Positions 1 through 7,900 of a DNA stretch of 10,852 nt are shown one piece after another. This stretch comes from an uncultured Eubacterium sp. Lineage in GTDB: Bacteria; Bacillota; Clostridia; Lachnospirales; Lachnospiraceae. The notes under the pieces were generated by a model that was given only the letters and a program-made list of their open reading frames with translations, did not search any database and was not told the origin of the DNA. Location: positions 1 to 10,852 of the forward strand of contig CAJUIH010000106.1 of the NCBI GenBank assembly GCA_910586045.1. The letters run 5' to 3'. Both the position numbers and the translations under genes were made by a program. Every line of letters begins with the position of its first letter. Position 1 is the stretch's first letter.

Positions 1-35
1 TCCCCTGGTTTTGTCAATACTTCAAATGAAAGCAT
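1..35 (-). CDS. Start of a downstream gene, N-terminal 11 codons only
   Basis: On the minus strand an ATG at 35-33 opens a frame reading MLSFEVLTKPG before the window ends. It is preceded by GGAGG at 41-45 with a 5-base spacer, which is good ribosome-binding-site geometry and is why this short stretch is called as a gene. It lies 76 bases downstream of the stop of the 1439-residue BspA-like gene, with no clear hairpin-plus-T-tract terminator between them, so the two could share a transcript. The N-terminus is not a signal peptide as far as it can be seen, so this is probably not another member of the secreted family. Eleven residues are too few to name a family and I do not recognise the protein. 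Confidence 0.6.
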   Translation of the reverse strand, partial: MLSFEVLTKPG

Positions 36-40
36 TTTCT

Positions 41-45
41 CCTCC
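41..45 (-). promoter_or_regulatory. Ribosome binding site for the partial left-edge gene
   Basis: GGAGG on the minus strand, followed by the 5-base spacer AGAAA and then ATG at 35-33. It decides the start of the truncated left-edge frame, which is otherwise too short to call. Confidence 0.6.
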
Positions 46-111
46 GTTTCGTCGTTTGCCGCGCCTGCAGTACCACTACGCACCAGACTGCGTTGGGGCT
101 AAAGCTCTCCG

Positions 112-3100
112 TTACTTTTTCACTGTGATACTCTTAACCGTACTGTATGTACCGTAAATTTTATTCCCCATAGAATCTAGCTGATACGCCCGCACGCGGA
201 CATAATACTTCTTTCCGCCTTTCAGGCCGGTAAGTGTTTTTGCCTTTGCCTCTGCCCCTGCCGTTGCTGTTTTGGCGGATGTAAAATTTTTATTTGCAGC
301 ATACTGCACCTGGTATCCGGCCGCCCCAGCTACTTTCTGGAAGCTGGCTTTTACCTGCCCCTTTTTGGCCGATTTTAACGTCTGTAATGTAACCTTTGTT
401 GGTGCCGCTGATTTTGTCCAGCGTGCATATAACGTCGTCGCTTCATTCAGTTTCTGATCTCCGTTTATACGAGCGCCGCCCGTCTGCTGTGTATACCAGC
501 CCGCGAATGTGTACGCTTTGCGCTGGACTTTCGGCAGTATGCCAAGGGTATCGTCATTTAACAGTGTCATCGTTTTGCGGCTTAAATTTGTGCCGCCGTT
601 GGCATGAAACTGAACAATATAATAAAGTTTCGCAACAACCGGGCCGTTATCCTTTGGCGGATCCTGCGGTTGCCCGGATGGCTGAGATGGCTGTGTACCT
701 GTACCACCGGACGTGCCTGGCTGTGTGCCTGTACCGCCGGACGTGCCCGGTGTACCTGGCTGCGTGTTTGTACTGCCGGACGTGCCCGGTATGCCTGATT
801 GTGTACCCGTTCCATCGGATGTACCTGGTGTACCCGGCTGCGTGTTTGTACCGCCGGACGTACCTGGTGTGCCTGTTTCATCAGACGCGCCCGGTGCGCC
901 TGTGCCGTCAGAAGTATCTGGCGTGCCCGGCCGCGTACCTGTACCGTCAGACGATCCTGGTGTATCCGGCTTTGTCCCATCAGATATACCTGGCGTGTCT
1001 GGCTTTGTCCCATCGGATGCGCCTGGTGTGTCTGGCTTTGTGGATGGATCATCCGGTCTGGTTGGATTATCTGGTTCTGGCTGTTTGCTGCTTTCCACAT
1101 CCACAATGCACGACTGTTTTAAGAAGCTTCCATCCTGTGTCATTACCGTAATCGTGGCACGGCCTGCACCAACTGCCGTAACCAGTCCATTGCTGTCTAC
1201 GGAAGCAACGGATGGGTTGTCGGAACTCCAAACCAATTCCGGTTTTGTTGCATCCTGCGGCAGGTAGCTGACACTTAACTGTATCGTTTTATCTGTATTC
1301 ACCGATGTATTCTGCTGGCTCAAAGAAATACTCTGCACTTTTGTAAATATCGATGCAAAGGAATCTTTTTCTGCATAAGTTACTTCACCCACTGCCGCGC
1401 CGCTGACCGTACGCAGCGCATAAAGATCACTGTCCATATAAAACGGACGGAAAACATAACTCTCGTACTGTATCCCTTTTTTCAGCGGCAGTTCAAAAAA
1501 CTGTACCTTGCGGCATACCTTTTGATCTGCGATTTCTTCTATCTCATATCTCATTGTTCCGGTATCTGTGCCGCGCAGGCTGAAATAATAATCGCCGCCT
1601 GCCAACTGCACCGTCTTGGAGTCCCCGTTTACTTCCAGGCGTACGTTTGCGTCTTTTTGTTCTGGTATATTATTTATGACAGAACCAACTTCTTTCCCAT
1701 CCATGCTGAATATATAGACGTCCACCGGGCATGAGATCGTTACTTTTTTCTGATAATCTGTGAGCGAATCTTCATAGATTGTGAAAATACCGTCCGAGAA
1801 AGAACCGTTTTTGTTCCCTATGATTTCCGCTATCGTCCTGTCTATCAATAGTCCGGATGCCATCGCATCGCTTAATAACTGCCATTGATCAACGCTTTGT
1901 AAGGAATCTTGTGATGTATGCGACACGGTTTCCACAAATGCGTCCATAGCCAAATCAGATCCCTTGCCAATCTGCCCGGTTACTGGTATATCCGACGGGA
2001 TACCGTCGTCTGGCAGTACTTCGTAACGTATAGTGCCATAAGATGGATACAGGTTCCTAGTACCGTCCGGTGCCCCCAATTCAAGTGTAATTTCAAATGT
2101 CTTTGGGCCATAGTTTGTCTCGGCGCAAATATGTGTGATTGCCCGTTCCGTGCCGGATGCAAAATCACCCTGCGGATCGATGCCGGTCTTTTTCATCATA
2201 CGTTCTTTTATGCCGCTGTTTCCGGTATATTTGTAAGCGTAGTTAATTTCAGCCATCCAGGTATAAAGGTAACTTTCCAAGATATCAATCTGCTCTTGCA
2301 GCAGATAATGTTCTAAGTCTGGTGTAAGAGCAAGGGCATCTTTGGATTTTAAATGTTCCAATTCCTCTTTTGCAAGGGTTGTGATCGGCAATGTATCGTC
2401 CTGTGGTGGATTCGGATCGTCTTTGCAGTGGACAGTCGCTCGCAGCAACGGATCGTTTCCAGTTTGATCCGTGTTAATTTGGTTCCATTGTGCTCTTGTA
2501 TCCGAATAATATACATCACGTAATGCTGTACAGCCATCGAACGCCTGTGCTCCGATTTGGGTAACGCGAGCTGGAATCGTGATTTGTGTCAGCCCTTGGC
2601 ATTGATTAAATGCACGTGTTCCAATCTTCACTGCATTTTCCGGAATCGTTACTTTCGTAATGTTTACACAATTTTCAAATGCGCTTTCTCCTATGCTTGT
2701 TACCTGCTTGCCTGCTATTTGTACCGGAATTTCTACAACTGTATCTTTGCCTTTGTACTGGATGATTTCGATGGTTTGGTCATCTAAAACCTTGTATTTA
2801 TATTCATCTGTTTCCTCAGGCGCTGGGTTTTCTTTGCAGTGAATGGTTGCTTTTAGTAACGGTTCATTGGAACCTAATGCAATAGATGGTGTACCAATTT
2901 CAATTTGATCCCAATCTTTCTTTGTTCCCGAATAATACACATCTTTTAAGCTGTGACATTTATAAAAGGCACCACTTTCCACTCTTAATACACTGACTGG
3001 GATCGTAACCTGTTGCAGATTTATACAGTTATAAAACATATTGCCTGCGATAAAACCTATTCCATCTGGAATTACAGCCTTTGTTAAATTTGTACACTCA

Positions 3101-4431
3101 GAAAATGCACAACCGTTTATATTTTTTACGCTGGATGGTATCGTAATTTCGGTCAAATTGCTGCAAAGATAAAAAGCATACATCCTAATCTCTGTCACGC
3201 TAGGGAGAAAAGAACACGCCCCTGTCTTCTTTGCCGGGTATGTAATTAGCGCTGTCTGATCCTTGTTATATAACACACCATCTTCTGAAGAATACAATAA
3301 ATTCCCATCTTTAACGTTAATAGCTGTCAAACCTGAACATCCTATAAACGGACCCGCATCCGGTGACCAACCGATATCCACTCTATTCATACCGGATGGT
3401 ATCGTAATTTGTGTCAAACTTCTACAGTCATAAAATGCATACGAACCTAACTCATTCACATCATCAGGTATGGCATAAGCTCCAACCTTTCCCGTCGGAT
3501 ACCTAAGTAATTTTTTCTTATCTTTACTATATACTACACCATCTACCGATGTGAAATTTGGATTATTTTCATCCACTTGTATTTCCGTAAGAGACGGGCA
3601 ATCCATATATAATAAACTTTGGCTCTTAGAAACCGAAGATGGAATTATGATTTTTGTCAATCGACTGCATGCATAAAACGCATAATCGTAAATTTCAGTC
3701 ACTCCAGGAAGTATCTCATATTCTCCTGCCCTGCCGCCTGGATATTGTATTAAAGCTGTCTTGTCCTTATTATATAGCACACCATCATCTGAAGCATATT
3801 CCGTATTATCGTCATCGATCTGAATTGCGTTAAGATTCGTACAGCAAATAAATGCCGTGGGAGCAATATGTTTAACACTGGATGACACTTTAACCAGACT
3901 TATCATACATTGATCAAAAGCCGATCCTCTGATTTCCGTTACACTGGATGGTATTATAAAATCCCCTGTCTTTCCTGCCGGACACCGGTATATGCATGTC
4001 ATATCCTTATTATACAAAATACCATCCTTTGATGTATACACTGGATTATCTTCATCAACATAAATTTGTGTCAAACTAATACATTCTTTAAAAATTTCCG
4101 TTGTTGCACTCGCAGGACTATGTGCTACACCTGACACGTTTTTCACTCCAGCCGGAATTGTAACTTCTCTCAAAGTCTCAATTTCCGAAAAAGCTTCCAC
4201 CCCTATAACACTTACAATTCTTCCTCCTATCTTATCTGGTATCTCCAATATTGCTTCTGATCCCAAATATCGTTTAATGAGAACCGTATTGTCACCCAAA
4301 ACCTCATAAAGATAATCCCCCTCTCTTAAATCCGCCGCCTGAATTTCCTGCGCTCCCATTGGAACTACTAACAGACCGGCTATCATACAAAATATTAACA
4401 AAACCGAAAAAAACTTTTTCATCTGCTTCAT
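112..4431 (-). CDS. Secreted BspA-like LRR_5 protein with Big_2, Flg_new and Fn3-like domains
   Basis: This encodes a 1439-residue predicted secreted protein, probably an adhesin or binding protein by analogy with BspA-family LRR proteins; no ligand can be read from the sequence. Residues 1-32 form a signal peptide (KQMKKF, hydrophobic core, IQA before AD). LRR block 1 spans about 34-540 and contains four copies of an 80-87-residue super-repeat; block 2 spans about 541-671 and restarts with the cap motif EYKYKVLDDQTIEI. Both blocks end with DVYYS.T...W.QI. An unassigned module shared with the neighbouring paralogue covers about 680-1010. Big_2 follows at about 1029-1112, a Thr/Pro/Gly linker at 1113-1264, a Listeria-Bacteroides repeat (FHANGGTNLS to YARWTK) at 1268-1341 and an Fn3-like end at 1342-1439. 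There is no LPXTG or SLH anchor and no lipobox. The start at 4431 is chosen because AAAGGAG lies 9 bases upstream; the in-frame ATG at 4452 has no such site. Confidence 0.93.
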   Translation of the reverse strand: MKQMKKFFSVLLIFCMIAGLLVVPMGAQEIQAADLREGDYLYEVLGDNTVLIKRYLGSEAILEIPDKIGGRIVSVIGVEAFSEIETLREVTIPAGVKNVSGVAHSPASATTEIFKECISLTQIYVDEDNPVYTSKDGILYNKDMTCIYRCPAGKTGDFIIPSSVTEIRGSAFDQCMISLVKVSSSVKHIAPTAFICCTNLNAIQIDDDNTEYASDDGVLYNKDKTALIQYPGGRAGEYEILPGVTEIYDYAFYACSRLTKIIIPSSVSKSQSLLYMDCPSLTEIQVDENNPNFTSVDGVVYSKDKKKLLRYPTGKVGAYAIPDDVNELGSYAFYDCRSLTQITIPSGMNRVDIGWSPDAGPFIGCSGLTAINVKDGNLLYSSEDGVLYNKDQTALITYPAKKTGACSFLPSVTEIRMYAFYLCSNLTEITIPSSVKNINGCAFSECTNLTKAVIPDGIGFIAGNMFYNCINLQQVTIPVSVLRVESGAFYKCHSLKDVYYSGTKKDWDQIEIGTPSIALGSNEPLLKATIHCKENPAPEETDEYKYKVLDDQTIEIIQYKGKDTVVEIPVQIAGKQVTSIGESAFENCVNITKVTIPENAVKIGTRAFNQCQGLTQITIPARVTQIGAQAFDGCTALRDVYYSDTRAQWNQINTDQTGNDPLLRATVHCKDDPNPPQDDTLPITTLAKEELEHLKSKDALALTPDLEHYLLQEQIDILESYLYTWMAEINYAYKYTGNSGIKERMMKKTGIDPQGDFASGTERAITHICAETNYGPKTFEITLELGAPDGTRNLYPSYGTIRYEVLPDDGIPSDIPVTGQIGKGSDLAMDAFVETVSHTSQDSLQSVDQWQLLSDAMASGLLIDRTIAEIIGNKNGSFSDGIFTIYEDSLTDYQKKVTISCPVDVYIFSMDGKEVGSVINNIPEQKDANVRLEVNGDSKTVQLAGGDYYFSLRGTDTGTMRYEIEEIADQKVCRKVQFFELPLKKGIQYESYVFRPFYMDSDLYALRTVSGAAVGEVTYAEKDSFASIFTKVQSISLSQQNTSVNTDKTIQLSVSYLPQDATKPELVWSSDNPSVASVDSNGLVTAVGAGRATITVMTQDGSFLKQSCIVDVESSKQPEPDNPTRPDDPSTKPDTPGASDGTKPDTPGISDGTKPDTPGSSDGTGTRPGTPDTSDGTGAPGASDETGTPGTSGGTNTQPGTPGTSDGTGTQSGIPGTSGSTNTQPGTPGTSGGTGTQPGTSGGTGTQPSQPSGQPQDPPKDNGPVVAKLYYIVQFHANGGTNLSRKTMTLLNDDTLGILPKVQRKAYTFAGWYTQQTGGARINGDQKLNEATTLYARWTKSAAPTKVTLQTLKSAKKGQVKASFQKVAGAAGYQVQYAANKNFTSAKTATAGAEAKAKTLTGLKGGKKYYVRVRAYQLDSMGNKIYGTYSTVKSITVKK
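691..1035 (-). repeat. Tandem 30/33/39-bp repeats encoding a Thr/Pro/Gly linker
   Basis: This stretch encodes the linker between the Big_2 and Flg_new modules of the 1439-residue protein. Read on the + strand, there is a 30-base unit at 691-720, 39-base units at 721-759, 760-798 and 799-837 with a partial fourth from 838, and 33-base units at 970-1002 and 1003-1035. The encoded units are variants of PGTPGTSGGTNTQ and TKPDTPGASDG. All units are multiples of three, so changes in copy number would keep the frame. The strong codon repetition also creates long open frames in the other frames, which are not genes. Confidence 0.9.
3076..4059 (-). repeat. Four ~80-residue BspA super-repeats inside LRR block 1
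   Basis: Four units begin at about 4059 (VDEDNPVYTS), 3819 (IDDDNTEYAS), 3576 (VDENNPNFTS) and 3315 (VKDGNLLYSS), spaced 80, 81 and 87 codons apart. Each has the same order: a DGxLYNKD hairpin-like segment, a YP..K.G segment, then two LRR_5 units ending in a Cys-containing AFxxC motif or a variant of it. This is a higher-order repeat built on the usual 23-residue BspA repeat. The paralogue at 4949-10591 carries only one related segment (SENGILYNKT). Confidence 0.85.
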
Positions 4432-4440
4432 ACAAAAATA

Positions 4441-4447
4441 CTCCTTT
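4441..4447 (-). promoter_or_regulatory. Ribosome binding site deciding the start at 4431
   Basis: AAAGGAG on the minus strand with a 9-base spacer to the ATG at 4431-4429. The alternative in-frame ATG at 4452 has only AT-rich sequence upstream and would place extra residues (MRKEYFC) before a normal signal peptide. A third ATG at 4422 is 18 bases away, which is too far. Confidence 0.8.
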
Positions 4448-4732
4448 CGCATTATTCCATTTAAAATTCGTATTGCAACAGATCATGAACCTTTCATCTG
4501 TCTTAGGAGTATTCCTCACCCTACCTATTGGCCGTTCCTTATTGAAATCCAGTCTCAGCTTCCCGCTAATCTGCAAGCATTGTGCGCTTTCCTGCATTGC
4601 CAGCCTGTCTTTCTGACATAAAACACAAATAACCTCACCAACTTTCCATAAAAATTTTCAGATACCACATTTTGCCAGAAAATACAATTAACAACACATT
4701 AAAACAAACTACCCGGATCCCCGGTTTTTATA

Positions 4733-4754
4733 TAAAAACAGTACCAAGCGGTAC
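4733..4754 (-). terminator. Candidate intrinsic terminator of the 1880-residue paralogue
   Basis: Minus-strand sequence GTACC, loop GCTT, GGTAC (4741-4754) followed by TGTTTTTA (4733-4740). The stem is only 5 bp, so it is weak by itself, but the T-tract position is right. It lies about 195 bases after the stop codon at 4949-4951, so the transcript would carry a long 3' tail including the small frame at 4880-4924. If it works, the downstream 1439-residue gene needs its own promoter. Confidence 0.45.
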
Positions 4755-4879
4755 GGAAATATCTCCTACGTCATTTAATCATTATGCCATATGTAACCAC
4801 TATTTTCCACATAAATTATTTGAATATTTTAACTTTATTGGCATTATTGTATGAAGCAGTACCTTTTTTCGGGAATTGT

Positions 4880-4935
4880 TCAACTATACATGATTTTTAA
4901 TCCCCTTTTGCAGCTCCTACGCATCAACCTCCTTT
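4880..4935 (-). other. 14-codon frame with strong Shine-Dalgarno just after the large gene
   Basis: AAAGGAGG at 4928-4935 is followed by TTG and then an ATG at 4924-4922. The frame reads MRRSCKRGLKIMYS and stops with TGA at 4882-4880. The ATG is 25 bases beyond the stop codon of the 1880-residue gene. The spacer from GGAGG to ATG is only 3 bases, shorter than usual. The product is basic, like the n-region of a signal peptide, and the paralogue next door begins MRKTGRKIL. It could be the remnant of the start of a lost paralogue, a leader peptide, or chance. I do not recognise it as a known peptide. Confidence 0.25.
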
Positions 4936-4948
4936 CGTTTCTTCCAGC

Positions 4949-7900
4949 CTAACCTTTTACTAATACACGTTTTGGCGCGCTGTAACTTCCATAAACTTTA
5001 TTCCCCATCGAATCCACCGTATACGCCCGCACCCTGACATAATATTTCTTCCCGGCTTTTAACCCCGTCAGCGTTTTCGCCTTTGCAGACGCCCCGGCTG
5101 TTTTGATCTTTGCGGACGTAAATTTTTTATTCAACGCATACTGCACTTGATATCCTTTCACTCCGTTTATTTTCTGAAAACAGACTTTTACCTGCCCTTT
5201 TTTGGCCGACTTTAACGACTGTACCGCGGCCTTTGCCGGAGCCTTGACCTTTGTCCAGCGCGCATACAGGGTTGCAGCTTCTTCCAGCGGTTTGTCCCCG
5301 GATATCCGCGTCCCGCCGCTTTGGCGTGTATACCAGCCCTGGAACAGGTAATTTCGGCGCTGGATCTTAGGCATAATCCCCGGACTGTCGCCAGCCAGAA
5401 GCGTCATCGTCCTGCGGCTTAAATTTGTACCTCCATTTGCATGGAACTGTAGGATGTAATGCAGTGTCATGACAACCGGATCCTGCGGATTCTCGGACGG
5501 CTTAGAACTGTCCGCGCCGCCGGAACCGGAATCTGCGTTATTGCTGCCGTTTCCGGAACTACCAGAGCCACCGCCGCCAGATCCACTGCTATTTCCAGAA
5601 TCACTGCCGCTGCCGGAACCGCTGTCTGTGCCATTGTTTGTATCACCGCCGGCATTTCCTCCGTTTTGGTCTGCATTACCTGCATTTCCAGGCCCGTCGT
5701 TTCCTCCTGTCACATCGATCATGCAAAATTGTTTCAAAAAGCTCCCGTCTTTTGTCGAAACGGTAATCGTAGCGCGTCCGGTTCCGACTGCCGTTACAAG
5801 CCCGTTTTTATCCACCGATACGACGGAATCGTTATCCGTTGTCCACAGCAGGTCCGGGTTGCTCGCATCCAGAGGATACAGGCTGGCCTTTAGCTGCATC
5901 GTACGGTTTGCATCCATGGATGTGCTCCCCTGGCTTAAAGATAAACCCTGCACTTGTTTGAACGCTGACTGGTAATCCGGATGGACGATATCCTGATCCG
6001 CATACACTACCTGCTTTTCGGATCCGTCTATCTTACGCAACGCGTACAGGTCGCGGTCAATGTTCAGCGGACGGAATACATATCCCTCATACTGCAGGTC
6101 TTTTTTCAACTGCAGTTCCAAAAACTGCACGTTGCGGCACACATCGTCGTTGGCGATCTCCTCTACTTCATATTTCATTGTCCCGGTATCCGTGCCGCGC
6201 AGGTTCAGGTAATAGTCGTTTCCGGTCAGGTATACGGTCTTGGTATCCCCGTTTACATCCAGACGGACGTTTTCCTCTTTGCTGTCCGGCTTGCCGCCGA
6301 TTACCGATCCGGCTTCCTGTCCGTCCATGCGATACACATATACGTCTACCGGGCAGGCGATCGTGACTTTTTTGCTGTATTTCACTAATGGCTGCACGTA
6401 AACGGTCCAGAATCCGTCGCAGAAAGAACCTTTTTTATTTCCGATGATTTCTGTCGCCGTTTTATCGATTACTATGCCCGCGGCCAGTTCGTCGCTTAAA
6501 GACTGCCACTGGTACGTGCCGTGCAGGGAAGCTTCATTCGTCCCGGCGACGCTTTGGATCAACGCGCCCATGTCTGTATAGGAGGATTTTCCAATCTGGC
6601 CGTTCACCGGGACGTCCGACGGGACGCCGCCTTTTGGAAATACTTCATACCGCATGGTACCGTAGGATGGATATAAATTGCCGCCGCTGTCCGGTGTTCC
6701 CAAATCCAGCGTAATTTCAAAGGTCTTTGGTCCGTATTTTGTCCCGATGGAGATATGGGTAACCGCCTGCTGTGTACCCGTGGAAAAATTGCCGTCCGGG
6801 TCGATGCCGGATTTTTTCCGGATCTGTTCCCGCATACCGCTGCCGCCGGAATATTGGTAAGCGTAATTGATGTCGGCCAGCCAGATGTAAATGCAGCTTT
6901 CTACTACGTCGATCTGTTCCGAAGATAAGTAATGCCGAAAGTCCGGTTCCAGGGACAGCGGGTCGCCGGATTTTAAGCGTTCCAGTTCCTCTTTGGCATT
7001 GGTTGTAGTTGGAAGAACCGGTTCTTCCGGTATTGGGTTCGGCGGTGTCTGTTCTTCCTGAAAATGGATAGTTGCGGTCAGACGCAGTTTTTCTGTTACA
7101 CTGCTGCCGCTTGCTACATCGGAACCGGTAACCTGTATTTGTTCCCATTGTTTTTCACTGCCGCCATAATATATGTCTTGCAGGCTGCTTGGATCACTGG
7201 CATTTCCAAAAGCACCGCTGGAAATCTTCCCTACACTGGCTGGTATGGCTATGGATTTCAGGCTGGTACAGCCTACAAATGCAAATATGCCGATTTCTGC
7301 CGCGCCCTGCGGGAGTTCTGCCTGTGCCAGGCTGCTGCAATTTTGGAAAACGCCGCTTTCTATTTGCTTGACACCGTCTGGAATGGAAATCTGTTTCAAG
7401 CCTTTGCAGGAAAGAAAAGCATAAGTGCCGATTTGCGTCAGGCTTTTTGGCAGTATAAGGCCTGTGATGTTTTCACAGCCCACAAAAGCGCTTTCCCTGA
7501 TAGCGGACATCCCCTCTGGTATGGTTACGCTAGTCAGGTTTTTACAGCCGGAAAATGCAGCGGCGCCTATGGCGGCTGTGCCGGACGGAATCTCGTATGT
7601 ACTGCCGCTTTTCTTTTCCGGATACCGGATCAGTTCGGTTTTTGTTTTGTTATACAGGATTCCGTTTTCAGATACAAAGCTTTCACTGAACGGGTCGGCA
7701 TGCAGGGCAGTGAGGTTTGGGCAGTTGTAAAATGCATAGCCGTCTACTTCCGTTACGGTTGCCGGGATTGTAGCTTCGGTCAGGGCCGTGTTGTCCCGAA
7801 ACGCCTGGGTACCGATTTTTACGACCTGTTTCCCGTCCAGGCTGGCGGGGATCGTTACGGTTTGGGCGGAGCCTTTGTATTTGGTGATTTCGACGGTGTC

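Larger units (their letters stand above)
4432..4948. other. Intergenic region between the two large paralogues
   Basis: These 517 bases are AT-rich and hold no gene that I can support. From the upstream (right) side they contain a tiny frame with a strong Shine-Dalgarno sequence (4880-4935), a hairpin plus T-tract terminator candidate (4733-4754), a 14-base palindrome TTTTTATATAAAAA (4725-4738), a GC-rich mini-hairpin (4713-4724), and a hairpin with arms ATGAA/TTCAT and a 3-base loop at about 4480-4500, shortly before the ribosome binding site of the downstream gene. I looked for -35/-10 pairs on the minus strand and found none convincing. TTGCAA/AATAAT at 4473-4478 and 4451-4456 has 16-base spacing, but would start the RNA inside the ribosome binding site. 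Confidence 0.6.

Noticed and set aside
36..111. Possible terminator after the 1439-residue gene (arms GCAGT/ACTGC)
   Set aside because: The stem is only 5 bp with a 15-base loop and there is no T-tract on the minus strand.
396..1267. Overlapping plus-strand frames rich in Cys/Arg/Tyr or Val/Pro/Gly across the linker
   Set aside because: They are mirror products of the 30/33/39-bp repeats, which keep several frames open at once. The minus-strand frame is continuous with recognised domains on both sides.
4432..4452. Start of the 1439-residue protein at the ATG at 4452
   Set aside because: No ribosome binding site precedes it, while AAAGGAG lies correctly before the ATG at 4431.
4451..4478. 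Possible promoter TTGCAA - 16 bases - AATAAT on the minus strand
   Set aside because: The predicted RNA start would fall inside the ribosome binding site at 4441-4447, leaving no usable leader; the -35 match is also poor.
4304..4597. A 97-codon minus-strand frame overlapping the start of the 1439-residue gene
   Set aside because: It runs into the signal-peptide and LRR coding region in another frame, has no good ribosome binding site and shows no domain I can recognise.
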